This document shows positions 53,471 to 62,686 of a stretch of 64,000 nucleotides of DNA, piece after piece. Location: NCBI GenBank assembly GCA_947441065.1, contig CANESI010000005.1:1-64000 (forward strand), given 5' to 3'. The DNA is from Caulobacteraceae bacterium (GTDB taxonomy: Bacteria > Pseudomonadota > Alphaproteobacteria > Caulobacterales > Caulobacteraceae). A program made the translations under genes and the position numbers. The notes under the pieces were generated by a model, which was not told the origin of the DNA, did no database searches, and worked only from the letters and a program-made list of their open reading frames with translations. Within the stretch, counting starts at the first letter, position 1. Each line of letters starts with the position of its first letter.

Positions 53471-53485
53471 CGTTATAGTGTAACA
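53471..53485. promoter_or_regulatory. Probable Zur box of the znu operon
   Basis: CGTTATAGTGTAACA differs at few positions from the TGTTATAnTATAACA palindrome attributed to alphaproteobacterial Zur. TATAAC on the minus strand within it would serve as -10 box, so bound Zur would block the promoter when zinc is plentiful. The consensus is from memory. Confidence 0.6.
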
Positions 53486-53556
53486 TGCGAGGCCATGGTT
53501 TTAGCGCCCATTCGGCCCTCAATCGGCAGAACCTTCACCGTCTTGCATGGCTGGCG

Positions 53557-53584
53557 TTGACTCAGCAAAAGACGGCTGTATAAG
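53557..53584 (+). promoter_or_regulatory. Predicted rplU-rpmA promoter
   Basis: TTGACT (53557-53562), a 16-base spacer and TATAAG (53579-53584). GACTC at 53559-53563, a CcrM methylation site, overlaps the -35 box. Transcription would start near 53591. Confidence 0.55.
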
Positions 53585-53594
53585 TCCTGCCTCC

Positions 53595-53627
53595 GCCCGC
53601 TGGACCACTAGCGGGCCCATCTTTTTT
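53595..53627 (+). terminator. Attenuator-like hairpin in the rplU leader
   Basis: GCCCGCT-N8-AGCGGGC, then CCATC and six T residues, right at the predicted 5' end of the rplU transcript and 70 bases ahead of its ATG. Its position suggests attenuation, possibly by ribosomal protein L21, rather than ordinary termination of an upstream gene, since none precedes it on this strand. Confidence 0.5.
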
Positions 53628-53695
53628 GCGAATAGGGTCTAGGCCTCGCCGGTACGTCAAGGCGCGACTAGACTGCACCAGAGAGGCCTAATTCG

Positions 53696-54220
53696 ATGTA
53701 CGCGGTGATTAAGACCGGCGGGAAGCAATACCGGGTTCAAGCAGGTGACCTGCTTGTGGTCGAGAAGCTTGACGGCGAACCTGGCGCAGAAGTCGCCTTC
53801 AATGAAGTTCTGATGCTCGGTGAGGGCGCGGACGTCATCGTTGGGGCCCCTGTGGTCGAAGGCGCATCCGTTAAGGGCGCTCTGATTGAAACCCGCAAGG
53901 GCGTCAAGGTTAAGGTCTTCAAGAAGATCCGCCGTCAGGGCTATCGCCGCACCGGCGGTCATCGCCAGCTCGAAACGGTCATTCGCGTGACCTCGGTCAG
54001 CGGCGCTGGCCTGAGCGAAACCTGGGACGGCACCGTGGACTTTACCCCACGCGCCATTCTCAACGCCAAGGCTCGTGGCCTGACCAATCTGGTCGCCGAG
54101 CTGGAAGCTGCCCACGCTCCCGTGGTTGCGGCCCCAACCGCTGACGCCGCCCCGGCAAAGAAACCCCGTGCAAAGAAGGCGGCTCCAGCAGCAGACGCCT
54201 CCGAAGGCGCCGAAGCCTAA
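53696..54220 (+). CDS. rplU: 50S ribosomal protein L21
   Basis: 174 residues. MYAVIKTGGKQYRVQAGD at the start, then KVFKKIRRQGYRRTGGHRQLET is the L21 core (about 1-103). The rest is an Ala/Lys/Pro-rich tail (KKPRAKKAAPAAD), longer than in E. coli but common in alphaproteobacteria. Binds 23S rRNA. Confidence 0.97.
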   Translation: MYAVIKTGGKQYRVQAGDLLVVEKLDGEPGAEVAFNEVLMLGEGADVIVGAPVVEGASVKGALIETRKGVKVKVFKKIRRQGYRRTGGHRQLETVIRVTSVSGAGLSETWDGTVDFTPRAILNAKARGLTNLVAELEAAHAPVVAAPTADAAPAKKPRAKKAAPAADASEGAEA

Positions 54221-54248
54221 GGCTTCGAGACAGATTTAGGAGTTCCAG

Positions 54249-54524
54249 ATGGCTCATAAGAAATCAGGCGGTTCTTCGCGCAACGGTCGCGATTCCGACG
54301 GTCGGCGCCTTGGCGTCAAGAAGTTCGGCGGCGAGAAGGTCCTCGCCGGCAACATCATCATTCGTCAGCGCGGAACCAAGTTCTTCGCCGGTGAGAACGT
54401 GGGCATGGGCAAGGATCACACCCTGTTCGCCCTTGAACACGGCAATGTAAAATTCATCACCAAGCGCAACGACCGAACCTTTGTTACGGTCGTTCCGGCT
54501 CAGGAAGCCTTGGCCGCCGAATAG
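54249..54524 (+). CDS. rpmA: 50S ribosomal protein L27
   Basis: 91 residues: [29 protein letters not shown] is the L27 signature, and no N-terminal cleavable extension is present. Near the peptidyl transferase centre. 28 bp after rplU, preceded by TTAGGAG. Confidence 0.98.
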   Translation: MAHKKSGGSSRNGRDSDGRRLGVKKFGGEKVLAGNIIIRQRGTKFFAGENVGMGKDHTLFALEHGNVKFITKRNDRTFVTVVPAQEALAAE

Positions 54525-54583
54525 GCACCAACCCCTTCCCCCGGATCGCGCCAAGTTCGCTGCGGTCCGGAGACAAAACACCC

Positions 54584-54623
54584 AAGCGGGGAGTCCGGAC
54601 CACGGACTCCCCGCTTTTGTTTT
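54584..54623 (+). terminator. Strong terminator after rpmA
   Basis: AAGCGGGGAGTCC-N7-GGACTCCCCGCTT (13 perfect pairs) followed by TTGTTTT. Ends the rplU-rpmA transcript; the next gene starts 18 bases later, so that gene needs read-through or its own promoter. Confidence 0.9.
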
Positions 54624-54640
54624 GGACCAAGAGGCCAGCC

Positions 54641-55180
54641 ATGGGCCAGACCCTCGAACGGATTAGGACTGATATTCAAACCCAGCGCCTGCGGCTTCGA
54701 ACCCCTGTCGCCGCAGATGCGGCCGCTATCGCGTCGCTGGCCGGTGATTTTGACGTAACCCGCATGACCGCGCGCATGCCGCATCCCTATTTGCGCATCG
54801 ATGCCGAGGGCTTTATCAGCCGTGCGGCACAATCGGCCTCGTTCGACAATCAGACCCTCGTCATTGAGCATCAAACTGAAGGGCCTATCGGCTCGATCGG
54901 TCTGTTCCAGAGCGAAACCGGCCAGCCTGAGATCGGCTATTGGATCGGCAAGCCCTATTGGGGACAGGGCCTCGCCTCCGAGGCCCTGCGCGGCCTGCAA
55001 GATTGGGTCAAGAACGTGCAGGGACGGCGCTATCTGACGGCCGGGCACTTTGCCGACAATCCGGTCAGTGGCCAGGTGCTGATCAAGGCGGGCTTTCTCT
55101 ATACCGGTGAGGTCCGCACCCTCTTTTCTCAGGCCCGAAACACGACGGTGCCGTCGCGCATGATGGTGTGGCTGGCCTAG
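54641..55180 (+). CDS. GNAT-family N-acetyltransferase
   Basis: 179 residues. TQRLRLRTPVAADAAAIASLAG, IGYWIGKPYWGQGLASEALRGLQDW (acetyl-CoA loop) and GHFADNPVSGQVLIKAGF. RimJ/RimL-like; target unknown. AGAGG lies 6 bases before ATG 54641. A GNAT gene at this point between rpmA and obgE is a usual Caulobacterales arrangement. It overlaps the convergent hydrolase gene by 4 bp. Confidence 0.87.
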   Translation: MGQTLERIRTDIQTQRLRLRTPVAADAAAIASLAGDFDVTRMTARMPHPYLRIDAEGFISRAAQSASFDNQTLVIEHQTEGPIGSIGLFQSETGQPEIGYWIGKPYWGQGLASEALRGLQDWVKNVQGRRYLTAGHFADNPVSGQVLIKAGFLYTGEVRTLFSQARNTTVPSRMMVWLA

Positions 55181-55962
55181 AGGGCTAATTTCAGATGGGC
55201 AATGACCTCGTCCACCGCCGCGCGGGTGGGCTCACCGGCGGCATCGATCAGATCGCCGGTAAAGACGCTGTGGGGCGGAACCATGCCGCGCGGGTTACCG
55301 CCAGTGTCAGGAAGGCTTTTGCCGACAAAGCCATCGCCCAGCGCCGCCTGAAGGGCCTCAAAGCGCGCCGGGCGACAGAGGCGGTCGCCGTCAAAGCGGT
55401 AGCCCCGGACCACCAGTCCCTCATCGCGAATACGGGCCTGAACCTTGGCAAGATCGGCGGGCGAAATATCGATCTGGCCATGATCGCTAACGGGCATGCT
55501 GGGCTGGCTCAGGATCGGCACCCTGACCACCGGATCAACGGCCATGGACAGGGCAAAGCCGCCGGTCAGGCACATGCCCACCACCCCGACCCCCTTGCCG
55601 CCGCACTCCTCATGGGCCTGCGCTGCCAAGGGTCGCAGCCATTCCACCACCGGACTGGAGGCTCCGGTCTTGAACAGATGAAATTCCCGCGAGATGCACA
55701 GCCCAGCCACCAGGCCCAAACTCGGCTTGGCCCTATTGCTGGCATCGGGCCGTCCCAAAAGGATCGGCGCATAGACCCGAAGGCCAGATGCAGCGAGCCA
55801 ACGGCAAAAACGCGCCACCGGCGGGGTGAAGCCATAGACCTCGTGAATGACGATGACGGCAGGCCCCGACTCGCCCAAAGTCAGCACGGGCTTGGTTTTT
55901 CCGTTGTATTTCAGGTCCCGACGCGAAAAATCGTCAATGTCAGTGCTCAGAAGCGTCGTCAT
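55177..55962 (-). CDS. Dienelactone hydrolase family protein
   Basis: 261 residues, alpha/beta hydrolase. VIVIHEVYGFTPPVARFCRWLA carries the DLH-type Glu; the nucleophile is Cys in VVGMCLTGGFALS; the C-terminal His is in VPPHSVF. Substrate unknown; dienelactone is not implied. The ATG at 55962 has GGGGA upstream. Confidence 0.85.
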   Translation of the reverse strand: MTTLLSTDIDDFSRRDLKYNGKTKPVLTLGESGPAVIVIHEVYGFTPPVARFCRWLAASGLRVYAPILLGRPDASNRAKPSLGLVAGLCISREFHLFKTGASSPVVEWLRPLAAQAHEECGGKGVGVVGMCLTGGFALSMAVDPVVRVPILSQPSMPVSDHGQIDISPADLAKVQARIRDEGLVVRGYRFDGDRLCRPARFEALQAALGDGFVGKSLPDTGGNPRGMVPPHSVFTGDLIDAAGEPTRAAVDEVIAHLKLAL

Positions 55963-55994
55963 CTCTTTCCCCATCCGCCCATTTGTCGATATGA

Positions 55995-58198
<2,204 letters not shown>

Positions 58199-58282
58199 GC
58201 CCAACCTTCCGAACACCGCCAATTCCAGCGCCTTACGCTTGTTCCACTTGCCAAGCTCGCTTTCAGGCGGCAAAGCGGAGTT

Positions 58283-59572
58283 ATGATCGAAGAGAGCAAA
58301 AGCCTTGATGGGGTGATGGCAGCGATGGGCGAAGAGGCCCGGCGCGGCGCTGAGGCCTTGCGGCTCTCCTCTGCCGAGACCCGGACGGCTGCGATCCTGG
58401 CCATGGCCGGAGCGGTGCGCGCCTCTGCAGACACCATCTTGGCCGCCAATGCCAAGGATCTGGCGGCGGCGGAAGTCAACGGCGTCACCGGACCGATGTT
58501 AGAGCGCCTGATGCTCAATCCTGACCGGATCGAGGCCATGGCGGCGGGGCTAGAAGCCGTTTCAAAGATCCCCGATCCGCTGGGCCGGGTCACCGACCAC
58601 TGGATCCGTCCCAACGGCCTAGACTTTAGCCGGGTGCGCACCCCCATCGGCGTCATTGCCATCATCTATGAGAGCCGCCCCAACGTCACGGCGGATGCTG
58701 CGGCCCTTTGCATCCGTTCGGGCAATGCCGCCGTCCTGCGCGGCGGGTCCGAATGTCTCGCCTCCAATATGGCCATACACGCCGCCGTAACCAAAGGCCT
58801 TGAGGCGGCTGGCCTGCCGGCCGCCTGCGTCCAGACCGTACCCACCACCGACCGCGACGCGGTGGGCCTGATCCTTGCGGGGTTGAAGGACACAAGAGGC
58901 CATCGCTGCCTTGACCTGATCATTCCGCGCGGCGGCAAGAGCCTTGTCGCGCGCGTGCAGGCCGATGCCCGCGCGCCCGTTCTGGGTCACCTTGAGGGCC
59001 TGTGTCACACCTTCGTCCACCAAGATGCCGACCTCGCCAAGGCCAGAGCCATCGTGGTCAATGCCAAGCTGCGCCGGGTCTCGGTCTGCGGCTCATTGGA
59101 GACCTTGCTGATCGATAGCATCGCCGCCGAGCGCCTGCTGGTGCCCATCGCTGCTGACCTTTTGGCAAAGGGCTGTGAGCTTCGCGGCGACGCGGCGGCC
59201 TGCGCCCTTGTTCCCCAGATGATCCCCGCGACGCTCGAAGACTGGACCACCGAATATCTGGCTCCGATCTTGGCCGTGAAGATCGTCGATGGGGTCGCCG
59301 GTGCCGCCGACCATATCCGTCTCTATGGCTCTGGCCATACGGACGCGATCATCACCGAAAATAGTGCTGTGGCTGAAGCCTTCATCGCTGAGGTCGATTC
59401 AGCCATCGTGCTGGTCAATGCCTCGACCCAGTTTGCCGACGGCGGCGAGTTTGGTTTTGGGGCAGAGATCGGCATCGCCACTGATAAGTTACATGCAAGG
59501 GGGCCCGTTGGGGCCGAGCAACTGACGACGTTCAAATATGTGGTTCGCGGGACAGGCCAGACGCGGCCCTGA
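58283..59572 (+). CDS. proA: Glutamate-5-semialdehyde dehydrogenase
   Basis: 429 residues; second step of proline synthesis. RVRTPIGVIAIIYESRPNVTADAAALCIRSGNA, IPRGGKSLV, the active Cys in RRVSVCGSLETLL and DGGEFGFGAEIGIAT. In the family the Cys is usually followed by Asn; here Gly follows. CGGAG precedes the ATG. Its end overlaps nadD by 35 bp. Confidence 0.96.
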   Translation: MIEESKSLDGVMAAMGEEARRGAEALRLSSAETRTAAILAMAGAVRASADTILAANAKDLAAAEVNGVTGPMLERLMLNPDRIEAMAAGLEAVSKIPDPLGRVTDHWIRPNGLDFSRVRTPIGVIAIIYESRPNVTADAAALCIRSGNAAVLRGGSECLASNMAIHAAVTKGLEAAGLPAACVQTVPTTDRDAVGLILAGLKDTRGHRCLDLIIPRGGKSLVARVQADARAPVLGHLEGLCHTFVHQDADLAKARAIVVNAKLRRVSVCGSLETLLIDSIAAERLLVPIAADLLAKGCELRGDAAACALVPQMIPATLEDWTTEYLAPILAVKIVDGVAGAADHIRLYGSGHTDAIITENSAVAEAFIAEVDSAIVLVNASTQFADGGEFGFGAEIGIATDKLHARGPVGAEQLTTFKYVVRGTGQTRP

Positions 59573-60209
59573 CGCCGGTCGTCCCAAGGCGCTGCGTCCC
59601 GGGTTTCACCTGGAGCGGGGCCAAAGGGTCGGTCTGTTCGGTGGCTCCTTTAATCCCCCACATTCGGGCCATGCCCATGTGGCCCGCACGGCTATGGCCC
59701 ATCTCGACCTGGACCGGGTGCTGTGGCTGGTCTCACCGCAAAACCCGTTGAAGCCCGCTGGCCAAACGGCAGACCTGTCCGAGCGCATGGCCCAGACCCG
59801 GGATGTCGCCAAGACAGCCAGCCAAGGCCTGTCGATGATCGTCTCGGATGTGGAGTCCCGCATCGGGGCCAGCTTTACGATCGACACCCTGCGCGCCCTC
59901 AAGGCCCGCCATCCGGGGGTCCAGTTTGTCTGGATCATGGGGGCCGACAATTTGGCCCAGTTCCATCGCTGGCGCGGCTGGTTACAGATCATGCAGCTCA
60001 TGCCCGTCGCGGTCATTGCGCGCCCGGGCAGCTTGCTGCGTAGCCGCTTTGCGCCCGCAGCCAAGCGCTTTGCCTCATCGCGCATTGATGACGCCGCCAG
60101 CCACGGCCTTGCCAGCCGCACAGCACCGGCCTGGGTCTATCTCAATGCGCCGCTCAATCACGTCTCCTCCTCGGCCATCCGAGCGGGGCACCGGGGCGCA
60201 AAAAGCTGA
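59538..60209 (+). CDS. nadD: Nicotinate-nucleotide adenylyltransferase
   Basis: 223 residues; adenylates nicotinate mononucleotide in NAD synthesis. VGLFGGSFNPPHSGHAHVA (T/HxGH site), LVSPQNPLK, WIMGADNLAQFHRW and SSSAIR. The only in-frame ATG lies inside proA, giving an N-terminal extension of about 30 residues; no ribosome binding site supports it, so a later start such as CTG is possible. Confidence 0.93.
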   Translation: MWFAGQARRGPDAGRPKALRPGFHLERGQRVGLFGGSFNPPHSGHAHVARTAMAHLDLDRVLWLVSPQNPLKPAGQTADLSERMAQTRDVAKTASQGLSMIVSDVESRIGASFTIDTLRALKARHPGVQFVWIMGADNLAQFHRWRGWLQIMQLMPVAVIARPGSLLRSRFAPAAKRFASSRIDDAASHGLASRTAPAWVYLNAPLNHVSSSAIRAGHRGAKS

Positions 60210-60403
60210 TTCAGATCAACGGTGACCCCGGCGCTTAGATGTGATAGGATGCCTCTTCATAGTGATCAAAAAGGAGTTTCACGCTGAATCGTGAGACCGC
60301 GCCAAGCGCGACCGAGACCTCGGCAAACCTCGCCGACGCCTCATCAATAGACCCCTCGACTGACAGCGCCCCTGCCCTGTCGTCAGATTTTCCCGCCGGT
60401 TCT

Positions 60404-60736
60404 GTGGAAGCTCTGATCCTTGCCCGTCTCGAAGACGACAAGGCTGAAGATCTCGTCTGCATCGACCTAGCGGATAAGAGCTCGGTGGCTGACTGTATGG
60501 TCGTGGCCTCTGGGCGTTCGCACCGCCACGTCGGGGCTATGGCCGACCACCTGATCCGCTCCCTCAAGGAAGCCGGATTTGGTAAGGCGCGCGTCGAGGG
60601 TATGCCCCATTGCGATTGGGTGCTGATCGATGCCGGGGACGTCATTGTCCACCTGTTCCGGCCCGAAGTGCGCAGCTTCTACAATATCGAGAAGATCTGG
60701 TCGGTTGAGCCTCCGGCTCGCCCCATCGCCATCTGA
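60404..60736 (+). CDS. rsfS: Ribosomal silencing factor RsfS
   Basis: 110 residues from a GTG start. DDKAEDLVCIDLADKSSVADCMVVASGRSHRHV and EGMPHCDWVLIDAGDVIVHLFRPEVRSFYNIEKIW are the full RsfS core. Binds L14 and blocks subunit joining in starvation. The frame is open 40 codons further upstream to a CTG at 60284 that has a perfect AAGGAG 7 bases ahead, so translation may start there and add an Ala/Ser/Thr-rich tail. Confidence 0.95.
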   Translation: MEALILARLEDDKAEDLVCIDLADKSSVADCMVVASGRSHRHVGAMADHLIRSLKEAGFGKARVEGMPHCDWVLIDAGDVIVHLFRPEVRSFYNIEKIWSVEPPARPIAI

Positions 60737-60783
60737 TCAGGACCCCTCGGATCTGATCCGAGGGACCTTAAACAAGTCCGCCC

Positions 60784-61257
60784 ATGAAGATCACCCTTCT
60801 GACGGTCCATCGCCTTGGCACCTCACCTGAGGCGTCGCTGGCGCGGGACTATGCCGCGCGGGCCACGGCGACAGGCCGCGCCTTGGGTCTGGGCCCCGTC
60901 GAGATCATCGAGGTTGAGAGCCGCAAGCCCGGCAAGGCCGCCGAGGCTGAGGTTCTGATGGCCCAGATCACCGCCTTGGGTCCAGCTTGGCTGGCTGTCT
61001 GTGACGAGCATGGCACCGCCCGCAAATCTCGTGATCTGGCCAGCCATATTGGCCGCCTGCGCGATGATGGCCATCGGCGGATGATCCTCATCATTGGCGG
61101 TGCCGATGGGCTAGATGCAAGCCTTCTGGCCAGCGCCAGAGAGACCATCGCCTTTGGCATCCAGACCTGGCCCCATGCTCTCGCGCGGGTCATGCTGGCC
61201 GAGCAGATCTACAGGGCCACCACCATCCTTGCCGGTTCGCCCTATCATCGCGACTGA
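60784..61257 (+). CDS. rlmH: 23S rRNA pseudouridine-1915 N3-methyltransferase
   Basis: 157-residue SPOUT methyltransferase: CDEHGTARKSRDLASHIG, IIGGADGLD, ISFG-like IAFGIQTWPHALARVMLAEQIYRA and GSPYHRD at the end. About 50 bp after rsfS. Confidence 0.97.
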   Translation: MKITLLTVHRLGTSPEASLARDYAARATATGRALGLGPVEIIEVESRKPGKAAEAEVLMAQITALGPAWLAVCDEHGTARKSRDLASHIGRLRDDGHRRMILIIGGADGLDASLLASARETIAFGIQTWPHALARVMLAEQIYRATTILAGSPYHRD

Positions 61258-61312
61258 AAACGGGGCGACTGACAACTGGGCGAGCCTGCGCAGATCGGCT
61301 AGGCTCGGGTCC

Positions 61313-62488
61313 ATGCAGCTTCGCTTCGGTGCCCCCTTGACCGTGATCCTCGTTCTGACCGCCGGAGCCGTGGTTGGGGCTGCCCCGTCGCGCGAGGACC
61401 TTGCCCGCATCGAGGCCCGCGCTAAGGCCAGGCAGCGCGACCTCGACACCCTCCGCACTCAAGCCACTGAGGCACGCCGTGACGTCAACAGCCTGCGCAG
61501 TCAACTGATCCAACTGGCCGCCGAGCAAAACCGCAGTGAACAGACCGCCAGCGATAGCCGCGCCAAGCTGGTTCAACTGAACCTGCGCGAAAGTCAGTTG
61601 GCCAACAGTCTGGGCCAAAATCAAAACCAGCTTTCGCGGCTCTTGGCCGCCCTGCAACTCTATGGCCGCAACCCGCCGCCAGCCCTGCTGGTTCACCCCT
61701 CGAACGCGAGGGATGCGGTCCGGGCGGCGATCCTCATGCGCGCTGTGACCCCCGAACTCCACAGTCGGGCCAAGGGCTTTAGCGCTGAGGTTCAAGAGAT
61801 CGCGCGGGTGCGCCGAGAGACGGCGGCAGCCAGTGAGACCCTGTTCACAGCCGAAAGCGACATTGCCGACCGCCGCGCCAAGATCGAGGCCCTGTTGCAA
61901 GAAAAGGCCGCGCTGGAACAGGCCGTGACCGCCGATGCGCAACTGGCCAGTGAGGACCTCAAGAAGCTCGCGGCGCGGGCCAAGAGCCTGCGTGAACTGC
62001 TTCAGGGCCTGCCGCGCCAAGCCAGCCCATCGGCCAAGGGCGAGCCGCAAGGCCAGACGGCCGGACCGGAGATCCGCAATAGCCGCTTCATCAACCCCTC
62101 GGCAGGCACATTGATCCGCCGCTTTGGTCAGACTGCGCCCCGCACCGGCGCGGCGGGCGGCGGACGATCTGAAGGCTGGACCTGGCGCACCGAAAAGGGG
62201 GCCAGCGTTCGCGCGCCGACCCAAGGCACGGTGGAATATGCTGGCCCGCTCAAGGGCTGGGGGATGGTTCTGATCCTGCGACTGGGCGGTGGCTATCATC
62301 TGGTCTTGGCAGGCATGGATCAGACCACCGCTGAAGCGGGACGCACCCTGTCGGCGGGCGAACCGGTGGGCCGCATGAGCGATCAAGACCGGCCAACGCC
62401 AGAGCTCTATATGGAGATCCGCCGCGACGGCTCGCCCGTCGATCCCGCCCGCTGGATGGCGAGCCTGCGCGCCACCGGCGCGGGATAG
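61313..62488 (+). CDS. EnvC-type divisome factor with degenerate LytM domain
   Basis: 391 residues. Signal peptide (about 1-23), long coiled coil (about 25-255, rich in Gln/Arg/Leu), and a C-terminal LytM/M23 domain (about 275-390: TQGTVEYAGPLKGWGMVLILRLGGGYHLVLAGMD, ELYMEIRRDGSPVDPARW). Zinc-ligand His residues of active M23 enzymes are mostly absent, as in EnvC, which activates amidases rather than cutting peptidoglycan itself. The Caulobacter counterpart is the LdpF type. The ATG at 61313 begins the signal peptide. Confidence 0.92.
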   Translation: MQLRFGAPLTVILVLTAGAVVGAAPSREDLARIEARAKARQRDLDTLRTQATEARRDVNSLRSQLIQLAAEQNRSEQTASDSRAKLVQLNLRESQLANSLGQNQNQLSRLLAALQLYGRNPPPALLVHPSNARDAVRAAILMRAVTPELHSRAKGFSAEVQEIARVRRETAAASETLFTAESDIADRRAKIEALLQEKAALEQAVTADAQLASEDLKKLAARAKSLRELLQGLPRQASPSAKGEPQGQTAGPEIRNSRFINPSAGTLIRRFGQTAPRTGAAGGGRSEGWTWRTEKGASVRAPTQGTVEYAGPLKGWGMVLILRLGGGYHLVLAGMDQTTAEAGRTLSAGEPVGRMSDQDRPTPELYMEIRRDGSPVDPARWMASLRATGAG

Positions 62489-62686
62489 GACCGCCAAACC
62501 CACAGATCACGGATCTATTATCGTTAACCAGACTGAAATAGGCAGGCTGCAGGCTCGATCTTGACCACACGCCCTTTCGCTTTTGCTCAAATCGGTTATC
62601 GATCTTTCCAGTGCCCTAAAGATGCGGCGTCTTAGAAAAGACGCACTGTCCAAACAGGGTGCCTCACTCGCTATTTCAAGGTCGCC

